Source: JAKGBX01 sp965366835 (GTDB lineage Bacteria; Pseudomonadota; Alphaproteobacteria; Rhodobacterales; Rhodobacteraceae). From it: a stretch of 16,891 nucleotides of DNA. The position numbers were made by a program, and so were the translations under genes. The DNA lies in assembly GCA_965366835.1 (NCBI GenBank), contig CBDUGF010000080.1:1-16891 (forward strand). Direction: 5' to 3'. Below are positions 1 through 9,147 of the stretch, in pieces. The number at the start of each line of letters is the position of its first letter. The stretch's first letter is position 1. The notes below the pieces were generated by a model. That model did no database searches. It saw nothing but the letters and a program-made list of their open reading frames with translations, and was not told where the DNA came from.

Positions 1-879
1 GGGTCGAAATCCCGAGCCCGATCAGCGTGCGGATCATGTAGTCGAGATGGCCATGCTCGCCGATGTCGAGCGGATTGCGATCATCGGTGCAAAAACAACA
101 ATACGCTGCCGTATAGTCATCGAGGATCGGCGCCAGTGCGTGCAGATCCTTGGAAACCGAACCTTCGCGGATCAGCACCCGCATGCCGCGCTGCAGCTTC
201 TCGCGCGCTTCTTCGGCGCTGGTGGCTTCGTGTTCCGTTCTGATCCCTGCTGCCACGTAAGCGTTCAGATCCTTCCCCGAGAGCATTGGTGCATGGCCGT
301 CGATATGGCGCCCCTCAAAGGCAGCGATCTTGGCCATCGCCTCCGGATCGCGATGGATCACACCGGGATAGTTCATGAATTCGGCCAGCCCGATCACCCT
401 GGGATGATGCTTCAGCGCCGCAAGCGCCTCGGCCCCGATCCGCGCGCCCGAAGTCTCCATCTCGGTTGACGGAACACAGCTCGACAGCTGCACCCGGATA
501 TCCATCAATGTGCGCGCCGACGCTTCCAGGAAATACTCGATTCCCTTCATTCCCACGACATTGGCGATTTCATGCGGATCACAGATCGCCGTAGTCACTC
601 CGAGCGGGCCGACACAGCGGTCGAATTCATAGGGCGTTACCAGCGAACTTTCGATGTGCAGATGCGTGTCGATGAAACCGGGAACTAGGATTTGGCCCGA
701 TACATCAATCACTTCTCTCCCATCATAGGCCGCGCCCATACCCGCGATCATACCGTCGCAAACGGCCACATCCCCAGCGATCATCTCGCCCGTCACCACA
801 CAGAACACCTGCCCGCCGCGCAAAACGATATCGGCGGGTTCCTCTCCCCGCGCCACCGCTATCCGACGTTCCAGCGCAT

Positions 880-883
<4 letters not shown>
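1..883 (-). CDS. ade: Adenine deaminase, 3' end cut by the window edge
   Basis: Amidohydrolase-superfamily enzyme that deaminates adenine to hypoxanthine in the cytoplasm (EC 3.5.4.2), feeding the xanthine dehydrogenase encoded upstream in the same operon. I translated the open frame by hand: 294 codons are visible, about half of the usual 550-600 residues, and the C-terminus lies beyond position 1. Family motifs in order: the N-terminal RRIAVARGEEPADIVLRGG block (6-24), the metal-binding GFIDTHLHIESS (69-80), CDPHEIANVVG (101-111), DGHAP (195-199), TEHEATS (216-222) and FCTDDRNPLD (264-273). This set separates Ade from cytosine deaminase or dihydroorotase. The start at 883 forms ATGA with the guaD stop and gives the expected family N-terminus; another ATG at 879 is out of frame. 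It is the last visible gene of the operon and was probably placed there for translational coupling. Confidence 0.95.
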
Positions 884-2153
<1,270 letters not shown>

Positions 2154-2157
<4 letters not shown>

Positions 2158-2972
2158 GCATCGGCCTCCATACCTTTACGTATGGTTTTGTGAGCCGCGA
2201 TGGCCGTCATAAGCTCCGCCGCTACATGTGCCGCGATCACCTCGGGCCGCTTGTCGCCCAGCCCCGCCGCCCCCATCGGACAGATCATCCGCCCGGGATC
2301 AGCCCCGGCCGCATGCGTTCGCGCCCAGGACGCAAAGCGTGCGCGCTTGGTTGCCGAGCCAATCATCCCGACATAGACGGCATCGTTCCGGCTCAACGCC
2401 TCCGCCGCCAGCAGGAAATCGAGCGCGTGGTCATGCGTTGCGATCACATAGGCCGCGCCGGGTCCGGCCTTGCGAACCTCGCTTTCCGGCAACGGTGTCA
2501 ACCGCCTGTCCTCACAACTCGCCAATGCAAGCTCGGCCTTGCGGCTGTCGATCAGCCCTGCCCGCACCGGCAACAGCGCGAGCGCATCGGCCAGCGCACG
2601 GCCGACATGCCCTGCTCCGAAAATCAGAACCTCGGGCCGCGCCGCCTGCAACGCCGCCTCAGCGTCCAAAGCGCGCGCCCGCGCCCCGGCATCCATTCGC
2701 TCCAGAACCAGTTCGACGCGCCCGCCGCAGCATTGCCCGATCTCGGGTCCAAGTGGAACATTCATCACCGTATGGTCTTGCCCCGCCGCCAGCATCTGCC
2801 GGGCGCGATCCAGCGCCATGTATTCCAGCTGCCCGCCGCCAATCGTGCCATACATGCCGCCCGCCGACACGAACATATCAGCCCCCGCCTCACGAGGAGA
2901 AGAACCCTGCACATGCGCAATCTGCACCCTTACAACCTCTTCAAAACGCTCAAAAAACCGCTCCAGCGTCAT
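2154..2972 (-). CDS. xdhC: Xanthine dehydrogenase accessory protein XdhC
   Basis: Chaperone that binds molybdenum cofactor, promotes its sulfuration and inserts it into XdhB; it is not part of the final enzyme. The protein has 272 residues from the chosen start. Motifs: HVQGSSPREAGADMFV (20-35) and GTIGGGQLE (42-50) of the XdhC/CoxI N-terminal domain; QCCGGRVEL (80-88) with a cysteine pair, the conserved Cys being tied to cofactor binding in the family; and the C-terminal Rossmann-like domain starting at IFGAGHVG (117-124) with GMIGS at 202-206. The open frame continues 100 codons upstream, but that part lies inside xdhB in another frame and has no family similarity. The ATG at 2972 gives MTLERFFERF and an ATGA overlap with the xdhB stop. 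Confidence 0.93.
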
Positions 2973-5305
2973 GCCACCCCCCGCATCCGCTGCACCGCCA
3001 TCAGCACCCGCTCGGGCGTCGCCGGCGTATCGAGCCGCGGGCATTCCCGATAATCCGCCACACTCGCCACCGCCATCGACAGCGCCTCCAGCACCGACAC
3101 CGCCAGCATCAAGGGCGGCTCGCCCACCGCCTTGGATCGCTTGATCGTGCGCTCGGGGTTGACCGACCATTCCGCCAGCCGCGTGTTGAATTCGCGTGGC
3201 CGGTCCGAGGCCAGCGGGATCTTGTAGGTCGAGGGCGCATGGCTGCGCAGCCGCCCCTCGCCATCCCACCATAATTCCTCGGTGGTCAGCCAGCCCATGC
3301 CCTGCACGAATCCGCCCTCCACCTGCCCCTTGTCGATCGCCGGGTTCAGCGACCGGCCCACGTCATGCAGGATATCCACCCGCTCGACCTGGTATTCCCC
3401 GGTCAGCGTATCGACCGACACTTCCGAAACCGATGCGCCATAGGCGAAATAGTAAAACGGGCGGCCCTGCCCGGTGTCGCGGTTCCAATGGATTTTCGGC
3501 GTCTTGTAGAAGCCCGCAGCCGACAGCTGCACCCGCGCCATATAGGCCGATTTGATGAACGTCGCCCAGTCGATTTCCTCGCGGCCCAGCCGCACCCGCC
3601 CGGGCAGGAATTCCACGTCCTCAGCCGCAACGCCGGTGCTCTCGACGGCAAACACCACCAGCCGCGCCTTGATCTGCTCGCAGGCATCCAGCGCCGCCAT
3701 CGCATTCAGATCCGAGCCCGACGAAGCCGCCGTCGCCGACGTGTTGGGCACCTTCTCGGTGGTGGTTCGGGTGATCTTGACCAGATCAAGATCCACCTGC
3801 AAGGCCTCCGCGACCACCTGCGCCACCTTCACGTTCAGCCCCTGGCCCATCTCGGTGCCGCCGTGGTTCAGCATCACCGAGCCGTCATTATAGACATGCA
3901 CCAGCGCACCGGCCTGATTGTACCAGGTCGCGGTAAACGATATCCCGAATTTCACCGGCGTCAGAGAGATCCCCTTGCGGATGATCCCGCCCTTGGCATT
4001 GTGCTCCAGAACCGCGCGGCGCCGCGCCTGATAATCGCTGTCAGCCTCCAGCTCGGAAACCATACGCTCCAGTATGTTATCCTCGACCACCTGGTGATAG
4101 GGCGTCACATCGCGCCCCGGCCCATAGAAATTCGCCCGCCGGATCTCCAGCGGATCGCGGCCCAGCGCATAGGCGATTTCCTCGATGATCCGCTCGCCCA
4201 TCACCACACCCTGCGGCCCGCCAAAGCCGCGAAACGCGGTGTTGGAGACCGTATGGGTCTTCATCGGGCGCGATGTCAGCCGCACATGCGGATAGAAATA
4301 GGCGTTGTCGGCATGAAACAGCGCCCGGTCGGTCACCGGCCCCGAGAGATCGGCGGAAAACCCGCAGCGCGCCGCCAGTTCGGCCTCCACCGCCTCGATC
4401 CGGCCATTGTCGTCATAGCCGACCTCGTATCGGCACAGGAAATCATGCCGCTTGCCGGTGGCGCTCATGTCCTGATCGCGGTCGGGGCGGATCTTCACCG
4501 GCCGGTCATAGCGTTTCGCCGCAATCGCCGCGACACAGGCAAACAGGTTCATCTGGCTTTCCTTGCCGCCAAACCCGCCACCCATCCGCCGAACGTTCAC
4601 CACCACGCTATGCGACGGCACCCCCAGCACATGCGCCACCATATGTTGCGCCTCGCTCGGGTGCTGGGTCGAACAATGCACCACAACGTCGTCATCCTCG
4701 CCCGGCAGGGCAAAGGCGATGTGGCCTTCGAGGTAGAGATGCTCCTGCCCGCCGATCTCGATTCGGCCCTTCAAGCGGTGCGGCGCGCGCTTCATCCCTG
4801 CGCCGACATCGCCGCGCTGCAACACCAGCGGCGCGGTCACGTGGGGCATGTCGCGCAGCATCGCATCGCCTACCGACACAACCGGCGCCTCGGCTTCGAT
4901 CTCGACTTTCGCCAAAGCCGCCGCCCGCCGCGCCGCATCCCGGCTTGTCGCCACCACGGCAAACAGCGGCTGGCCGTGAAACTGCACCCATTCCTCGGGA
5001 AACAGCGGCTCGTCGCCCGCGCCCACCGGGCTGATCTGGTTCTCGCCCGGAATGTCCCTCGCCGTCAGAACGCCATGCACCCCCGGCGCCGCCTCCACCG
5101 CGCTCAGATCCATCGACAGGATCCGCCCATGGGCCACGTCAGAAACCCCGAGATAGGCGTGCAGCGTGCCTTCCGGCTCGGGAATATCGTCGCAATATTC
5201 GGCCCGCCCCGTGACATGCTTGATCGCGCTGTCATGGATCGTCGAGGTTGTGGCCCCGCCCTCGATGCTTTCCCGCCCGGTGGCCTTTTGCGATGCGTCC
5301 TTCAT
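2969..5305 (-). CDS. xdhB: Xanthine dehydrogenase, molybdopterin-binding subunit
   Basis: Catalytic subunit of cytoplasmic xanthine dehydrogenase (EC 1.17.1.4), which hydroxylates hypoxanthine to xanthine and then urate at a Mo-pterin centre. It has 778 residues, close to XdhB of Rhodobacter. It begins with the IHDSAIKHVTGRAEYCDDIPEP block (23-44). The active-site elements known from bovine xanthine oxidoreductase are all visible by motif alignment: STQHPSE with Gln214 (bovine Gln767), GGGFGGKE with Glu249 (Glu802), Arg327 (Arg880), TAFRGFGGPQG (356-366), GGTEMGQGLN (482-491) and KAVGEPP with the base Glu729 (Glu1261). Glu249 plus Arg327 point to purine rather than aldehyde oxidation. The open frame extends 36 codons upstream inside xdhA, but the ATG at 5305 forms ATGA with the xdhA stop and gives the family N-terminus. 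Confidence 0.95.
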   Translation of the reverse strand: MKDASQKATGRESIEGGATTSTIHDSAIKHVTGRAEYCDDIPEPEGTLHAYLGVSDVAHGRILSMDLSAVEAAPGVHGVLTARDIPGENQISPVGAGDEPLFPEEWVQFHGQPLFAVVATSRDAARRAAALAKVEIEAEAPVVSVGDAMLRDMPHVTAPLVLQRGDVGAGMKRAPHRLKGRIEIGGQEHLYLEGHIAFALPGEDDDVVVHCSTQHPSEAQHMVAHVLGVPSHSVVVNVRRMGGGFGGKESQMNLFACVAAIAAKRYDRPVKIRPDRDQDMSATGKRHDFLCRYEVGYDDNGRIEAVEAELAARCGFSADLSGPVTDRALFHADNAYFYPHVRLTSRPMKTHTVSNTAFRGFGGPQGVVMGERIIEEIAYALGRDPLEIRRANFYGPGRDVTPYHQVVEDNILERMVSELEADSDYQARRRAVLEHNAKGGIIRKGISLTPVKFGISFTATWYNQAGALVHVYNDGSVMLNHGGTEMGQGLNVKVAQVVAEALQVDLDLVKITRTTTEKVPNTSATAASSGSDLNAMAALDACEQIKARLVVFAVESTGVAAEDVEFLPGRVRLGREEIDWATFIKSAYMARVQLSAAGFYKTPKIHWNRDTGQGRPFYYFAYGASVSEVSVDTLTGEYQVERVDILHDVGRSLNPAIDKGQVEGGFVQGMGWLTTEELWWDGEGRLRSHAPSTYKIPLASDRPREFNTRLAEWSVNPERTIKRSKAVGEPPLMLAVSVLEALSMAVASVADYRECPRLDTPATPERVLMAVQRMRGVA

Positions 5306-6753
5306 GCCCCGATCCTCTGCAACTGTGCCACTTCTCCGGCGCCGGTCTCGGCCCAGAATCGGCGTATCAGGTTCTGCGCCGCCAGCATGCGATAGTCGGC
5401 CGAGGCGCGCCAATCGCTCAACGGCTCGAAATCATCCGCCAGCGCCTTTGCCGCCGCCTCGAAATTCGCCGCTTCAAAACGCGCCCCGACCAGCGCCGCC
5501 TCCGCCCTTTCGGCCCGCTTCGGCACCCCCGCCATGCCGCCAAAGGCCAGCCGCGCCGCGCTGATTGCCCCGTTCTCGACCGTCACGGCAAACCCTGCCG
5601 CGACCGAAGAAATATCCTCGTCGCGCCGCTTGGAAATCTTGTAGGCCGCCAGATGCTGCCCCGGCGCCGCCCGCGGCACGATCACGGCCTCGACCATTTC
5701 CCCCTTGGCCCGGTCCTGCTTGCCATACTCGAGGAAAAACGCCTCCAGCGGCAGTTCGCGCCGTGCCGCGCCCCGCCGCAGCACCAGCTGCGCCCCCAAC
5801 GCGATCAGCACCGGCGGCGTGTCGCCAATCGGCGAGCCATTGGCGATGTTGCCGCCGATGGTCCCGGCATTGCGCACCTGCCATCCGGCGATCCGGCTCC
5901 AATACGCCGCCAGATGCGGAAACGCCTCCAGCAGCTCCGGCGCCGCATCGGAATAGCTCGCCCCCGCGCCGATCCTGATCTCGTCCTTACCGGCCTCGAT
6001 CCGGCGCAGATCCTCGAGATGCCCGATGAAGATCGCCGGAGAAATTTCGCGCAGAAATTTCGTGACCCACAAGCCGACATCCGTCGCCCCGGCCACAATG
6101 GTCGCCTCCGGATGCTCTTCGTAAAGCGCCGCGAAATCATCCACATCCGCCGGCAGATACCCATCCTCAAGCACCACCCGCGCGCCATCGCGCAAGCCCT
6201 CCAGCCGTGCAGTTACATCTGCGCGTTCCGCCACCAGCGCATCGCCCGAAGGCACGCCATGTTCGCCCGCGCGCACCGCAGCCCGCACAATCGGCTCATA
6301 TCCGGTACAGCGGCAGAGATTGCCCTGCAGCGCCTCTTCGACCTCGGCCTCGTTCGGCGCCGGTTTCGCCATCCACAGCGCATAGAGCGCCATCACGATA
6401 CCGGGGGTACAGAACCCGCATTGGCTGCCATGGTGCTCCACCATCGCCTGTTGCACCGGGTGCAGCCCGCCATCCGCGCCGCGCATGTGTTCGATGGTCA
6501 CGACATGACAGCCATCCACCGTCGCCAGGAAGCGGATGCAGGCGTTCACCGGCTCATAGCGCAACGTGCCGCCATCGAGCCGCCCCACCAAAACGGTGCA
6601 GGCGCCGCAATCGCCCTCGGCGCAGCCTTCCTTGGTCCCGGTCAGCCGCTGGTTCAGCCGCAGGAAATCCAGCAAGGTCTCGTGTGCCTTCACACGCTCC
6701 AGACGCATCTCGGCGCCGTTCAGCAGAAACCGGATGTCAGATCGTGTTTTCAT
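5302..6753 (-). CDS. xdhA: Xanthine dehydrogenase, iron-sulfur/FAD subunit
   Basis: Electron-transfer subunit of xanthine dehydrogenase: electrons pass from the Mo centre in XdhB through two [2Fe-2S] clusters to FAD and NAD+. It has 483 residues. The plant-ferredoxin-type cluster ligands are Cys44, Cys49, Cys52 (CAEGDCGAC) and Cys72. The second cluster uses Cys112 and Cys115 (QCGFCTPG) plus Cys147 and Cys149 (GNLCRCTGYEPI). The FAD domain follows, with TIVAGATDVGLWV (218-230) and RNAGTIGGNIANGSPIGDTPP (294-314), then a C-terminal CO-dehydrogenase-flavoprotein-like domain. The ATG at 6753 has a GAGGA ribosome-binding site eight bases upstream (6762-6766). It is the first gene of the five-gene operon. 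Confidence 0.96.
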   Translation of the reverse strand: MKTRSDIRFLLNGAEMRLERVKAHETLLDFLRLNQRLTGTKEGCAEGDCGACTVLVGRLDGGTLRYEPVNACIRFLATVDGCHVVTIEHMRGADGGLHPVQQAMVEHHGSQCGFCTPGIVMALYALWMAKPAPNEAEVEEALQGNLCRCTGYEPIVRAAVRAGEHGVPSGDALVAERADVTARLEGLRDGARVVLEDGYLPADVDDFAALYEEHPEATIVAGATDVGLWVTKFLREISPAIFIGHLEDLRRIEAGKDEIRIGAGASYSDAAPELLEAFPHLAAYWSRIAGWQVRNAGTIGGNIANGSPIGDTPPVLIALGAQLVLRRGAARRELPLEAFFLEYGKQDRAKGEMVEAVIVPRAAPGQHLAAYKISKRRDEDISSVAAGFAVTVENGAISAARLAFGGMAGVPKRAERAEAALVGARFEAANFEAAAKALADDFEPLSDWRASADYRMLAAQNLIRRFWAETGAGEVAQLQRIGA

Positions 6754-6938
6754 GTTTCAGTTCCTCGTTGCCATCCCGGTTGCCACAGGGCGCTTCTGGC
6801 GCATCCGCTGCCCGATACCTCCCGACAGGCCCTGCACGAGGCTAAGGATCGGTGCTCTTCCCCTGAACCAGTTAAAAATCATCAGCACCTTCAGGAAAAT
6901 CTTGAAAGTCGCCTGCCCGGGCCACTGACCATTGCGAA

Positions 6939-6966
6939 AGAATACCAGAACCGGCCCGCGTGTCCA
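6939..6966 (-). promoter_or_regulatory. Candidate sigma-70 promoter of the xdhA operon
   Basis: Read on the minus strand, TGGACA (6961-6966, one mismatch to TTGACA) is followed after 16 bases by TATTCT (6939-6944). A TG pair one base upstream of the -10 box makes it an extended -10. The start site would fall near 6932, giving a leader of roughly 180 bases before xdhA. The inverted repeat at 7012-7030 would then lie about 80-100 bases upstream, a position that suits activation or looping better than simple blocking. The boxes are read directly from the sequence; promoter activity is inferred. Confidence 0.42.
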
Positions 6967-6994
6967 CGCATCCGCCGCACCTGCCATTCCCGTC

Positions 6995-7023
6995 TTGTGG
7001 CTTTGATCAAGTGGTCATATCAT
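6995..7023 (+). promoter_or_regulatory. Candidate promoter of the GntR regulator gene
   Basis: TTGTGG (6995-7000), 17 bases, then TATCAT (7018-7023, one mismatch to TATAAT). The start site would be near 7030, about 21 bases before the ATG at 7051. The -10 box lies inside the spacer of the inverted repeat at 7012-7030, so a bound repressor would block RNA polymerase. The -35 box matches only at TTG. Confidence 0.45.
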
Positions 7024-7030
7024 CTGACCA
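7012..7030. promoter_or_regulatory. Probable operator of the FCD-type GntR regulator
   Basis: Perfect inverted repeat TGGTCA (7012-7017), 7 bases, TGACCA (7025-7030). FadR/PdhR-type regulators are known to bind TGGT...ACCA half-sites, and this is the only such site I see between the two divergent genes. The spacer is longer than in the classic FadR and PdhR sites. It most likely serves autoregulation and control of the purine operon; the ligand may be a purine or urate-pathway compound, which is inference. Confidence 0.55.
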
Positions 7031-7050
7031 ATTCAATCAAAGGCCCCGGA

Positions 7051-7818
7051 ATGCCCTTCCAACCGATCCACCCCGAGAAACTCTCCTCCGCCGTGGTGCG
7101 CCAGATCGAGCTGTTGATCCTGCGCGGCATCCTGCGCGCCGGCGAGCGGCTGCCGTCCGAGCGTGAGTTGAGCGACAAGCTCGGCGTGTCGCGCCCGTCG
7201 CTGCGCGAAGCCATCGCCGAATTGCAGCAGCGCGGCCTGCTCAGCTCGCGCGCCGGGTCGGGCATCTATGTCGCCGATGTGCTCGGCTCGGCCTTTTCGC
7301 CGGCGCTGGTCCGGCTCTTTGCCGCCCATGACGAGGCGGTGACCGATTACATCGCCTTTCGCCGCGACATGGAAGGGCTGGCGGCGGAACGCGCCGCGCG
7401 CTGCGGCTCCGATCTCGACCTCAAGGTGATCGACGATGCCATGAAGCGGATGGAAGCCGCCCATGCCGGCCGCAATCCCGAACAGGAGGCCGAACTCGAT
7501 ACCGCCTTTCACATGGCCATCATCGACGCCTCGCACAACGTGGTCATGCTGCACATGATGCGCTCGATGTATGACCTGCTGCGTAGCGGCGTGTTCTACA
7601 ACCGCGCCCAGATGTTTCAGCAGCCCAGCGGGCGCGAGGATCTGCTGGCCCAGCACAGGGCGATCAACGACGCGGTGCAGCGGCGTGACGACATCGGCGC
7701 GCGTGCCGCGATCGAGCGCCACATGAATTATGTCGAAGCCGCGCTGCTCGCCCAGCGCCGCGCCGAACACAATGACACCATCGCCCGCCAGCGCATCGAA
7801 CACGAAAACGCGCGCTGA
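7051..7818 (+). CDS. GntR-family (FCD/FadR-like) transcriptional regulator
   Basis: DNA-binding regulator of 255 residues, divergent from the xdh operon and very probably its local controller. The N-terminal winged helix-turn-helix covers about residues 8-75, with the GntR signature in LRAGERLPSERELSDKLGVS (30-49), RPSLREAIAEL and a wing ending SGIYVAD. The C-terminal all-helical FCD ligand domain (about 95-235) carries metal- and ligand-site candidates: the Asp of DTAFHMAI (Asp149) with His153, and later histidines in AQHRAI and ERHMNY. The start at 7051 gives MPFQPIHPEKLSSAVV, with an AAAGG at 7039-7043 seven bases upstream. The frame is open far upstream, but that region is antisense to xdhA. 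The effector is unknown; the neighbourhood suggests a purine metabolite. Confidence 0.88.
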   Translation: MPFQPIHPEKLSSAVVRQIELLILRGILRAGERLPSERELSDKLGVSRPSLREAIAELQQRGLLSSRAGSGIYVADVLGSAFSPALVRLFAAHDEAVTDYIAFRRDMEGLAAERAARCGSDLDLKVIDDAMKRMEAAHAGRNPEQEAELDTAFHMAIIDASHNVVMLHMMRSMYDLLRSGVFYNRAQMFQQPSGREDLLAQHRAINDAVQRRDDIGARAAIERHMNYVEAALLAQRRAEHNDTIARQRIEHENAR

Positions 7819-7942
7819 AAAGCCGGATACGGCCCGCCGCCCTGCCAGGCGAATTAGCTCTCATTCTGGGTTTAAGGACTTCTTCACGAATGTGCTGGAA
7901 AATCGCCGTGCAATTTTGCGTTTCCTGACCGAAAGTATCCCG

Positions 7943-8491
7943 ATGGCCAATGACCAATCGCCCCTATCGAAGCCCGCGTTGATGACAGACAAAAAACTGA
8001 TCGGCCTGTCCGATCTCGGCATCGTCGATGCCCCTGCAAGCGAAGCCTATGACAAGTTCACGCGACTCATCACCTCGGTGATCAACGTGCCTGTCGCCCT
8101 TGTCTCGATCGTTCAGGAAGAGCTTGATCGCCAATTCTTCACCAGCCATATCGGCCTCGAGCCGGAATGGGCCGCGATGCGGCAAACTCCGCTCAGCCAT
8201 TCCTTCTGTCAGCTCGTCAAACGCGACAATCGCCCGCTGATCGTCGAGGACGCGCCGGAAGACACGCGGGTTTGCGACAACCTGGCGATCCCCGACCTTG
8301 GCGTGCGCGCCTATCTCGGCGTGCCGATCAACGATCCGAACGGCAAACCGATGGGCGCGCTTTGCGCCATCGATGGTGAGCCGCGGCGATGGAGCGAGCA
8401 GGATCTGGCGATCATGACCGACCTTGCCCATTGCGTCGACGACCAGACCAGGCTGCGCTCGGCATTGCTGTTGCACACGCTCACCTTCTGA
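7943..8491 (+). CDS. Stand-alone GAF-domain protein
   Basis: Soluble protein of 182 residues made almost entirely of one GAF domain (about 32-175), a fold that binds small ligands or redox cofactors. Typical features are LDRQFF (61-66), the TPLSHSFCQLVK block (82-93), RAYLGVPI (122-129) and GALCAIDGEPRRW (138-150). This is the subtype usually joined to histidine kinases or GGDEF domains, but no output domain is present. I chose the ATG at 7943 because the family region starts shortly after; a weak GAAAG lies at 7931-7935, and an in-frame ATG at 7982 is possible. It lies 124 bases after the GntR gene on the same strand, so read-through is possible, and it ends at a strong terminator. Function and ligand cannot be told from sequence. 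Confidence 0.8.
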   Translation: MANDQSPLSKPALMTDKKLIGLSDLGIVDAPASEAYDKFTRLITSVINVPVALVSIVQEELDRQFFTSHIGLEPEWAAMRQTPLSHSFCQLVKRDNRPLIVEDAPEDTRVCDNLAIPDLGVRAYLGVPINDPNGKPMGALCAIDGEPRRWSEQDLAIMTDLAHCVDDQTRLRSALLLHTLTF

Positions 8492-8517
8492 TCGCCCTTC
8501 ATCCCCTTGCAACAAAT

Positions 8518-8550
8518 GAAAACCCCGGGTCATGACAACCCGGGGTTTTC
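8518..8550. terminator. Bidirectional rho-independent terminator
   Basis: Perfect 13-bp stem: GAAAACCCCGGGT (8518-8530), loop CATGACA (8531-8537), ACCCGGGGTTTTC (8538-8550). The A-run on one arm and T-run on the other make it work in both directions. It lies between the stops of the GAF gene (+) and atpF (-), which converge on it. Confidence 0.9.
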
Positions 8551-8584
8551 CGATAGCGTTCGGGCGGTGCCCGGTCATCGCGGT

Positions 8585-9142
8585 TCAGTGCAGCTTGGCC
8601 TGAACCTCGGAAATCGCATCCTCGATCAGCTTGTTGCCGTCGGCCGCGGTCATCTGCTTGGCGATCACGTCCTTGGCAGCCGCAACGGCGATGGCGATCG
8701 CCTGATCGCGCACTTCCTTGACAGCCGAGGATTCGGCCGAGGCGATCTGGTCCTGGGCCGCGGCCAGCCGGCGCGCGATCGATACTTTCAGATCTTCCTT
8801 GGCCTGCTCGGCCGCCAGCCGCGCCTCTTCCTTGGCGTGCTCGACGATCCGCTTGGCCTGTCCCGCCACTTCCTTCTGCTTGCGTTCATAGGAAGCCAGC
8901 ACGCTTTGCGCCTCTTCGCGCAGCTTGCGGGCCTCGTTGAGCTCGCCGCGGATGGCTTCGGCGCGCTTGTCCAGCATGCCGCCCAGAAGGCCCGGCACCT
9001 TGAGATAGACCAGCACACCGATGAACAGCAGGAACGCGATCAGCACCACGAAGTTGGTGTTGCCAAGCGAAACGAACGCCCCGGACGCGGCCAGCGCCGG
9101 GCTGGCGGCGAACAGGGCAATGATTGTTGCTATGCTGCGCAT
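8585..9142 (-). CDS. atpF: ATP synthase F0 subunit b
   Basis: Membrane-anchored peripheral-stalk subunit that holds F1 against the rotating c-ring. It has 185 residues from the ATG at 9142. An N-terminal stretch, MRSIATIIALFAASPALAASG, looks like a cleavable signal and is common in Rhodobacteraceae b subunits. It is followed by FVSLGNTNFVV, a membrane helix (about 28-47) ending KVPG, and a long charged coiled coil to the C-terminus. The frame also has a GTG at 9151 that would overlap the atpX stop as GTGA, but the AAAGGGTGAG ribosome-binding stretch is properly spaced only for the ATG at 9142. It is the last gene of the F0 operon, followed by the terminator at 8518-8550. Confidence 0.93.
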   Translation of the reverse strand: MRSIATIIALFAASPALAASGAFVSLGNTNFVVLIAFLLFIGVLVYLKVPGLLGGMLDKRAEAIRGELNEARKLREEAQSVLASYERKQKEVAGQAKRIVEHAKEEARLAAEQAKEDLKVSIARRLAAAQDQIASAESSAVKEVRDQAIAIAVAAAKDVIAKQMTAADGNKLIEDAISEVQAKLH

Positions 9143-9147
9143 GGTGC

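Larger units (their letters stand above)
6754..7050. other. Divergent control region between xdhA and the GntR regulator
   Basis: This 297-base gap separates two divergent genes and is clearly more AT-rich than its surroundings, notably at 6860-6950. It holds a candidate xdhA promoter, a candidate regulator promoter, an inverted repeat and the xdhA ribosome-binding site. A second 8-bp palindrome, TTGATCAA, lies at 7003-7010 next to the inverted repeat. A 76-codon minus-strand frame (6757-6987) also fits here, but I do not call it a gene (see the rejected list). Confidence 0.7.

Noticed and set aside
6757..6987. A 76-codon minus-strand frame ending four bases before xdhA, possibly a leader peptide or small gene
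   Set aside because: It has no recognisable family, no well-spaced ribosome-binding site, mixed third-base use unlike its neighbours and lower GC. The best xdhA promoter candidate would start inside it.
7012..7030. The inverted repeat as a terminator
   Set aside because: The 6-bp arms are AT/GC mixed with no following T-run, and it lies in a promoter region of two divergent genes, so an operator explains it better.
5248..7050. Long upstream extension of the GntR regulator frame (start at 5248)
   Set aside because: The extension is antisense to xdhA and low in complexity; family similarity begins only at the ATG at 7051.
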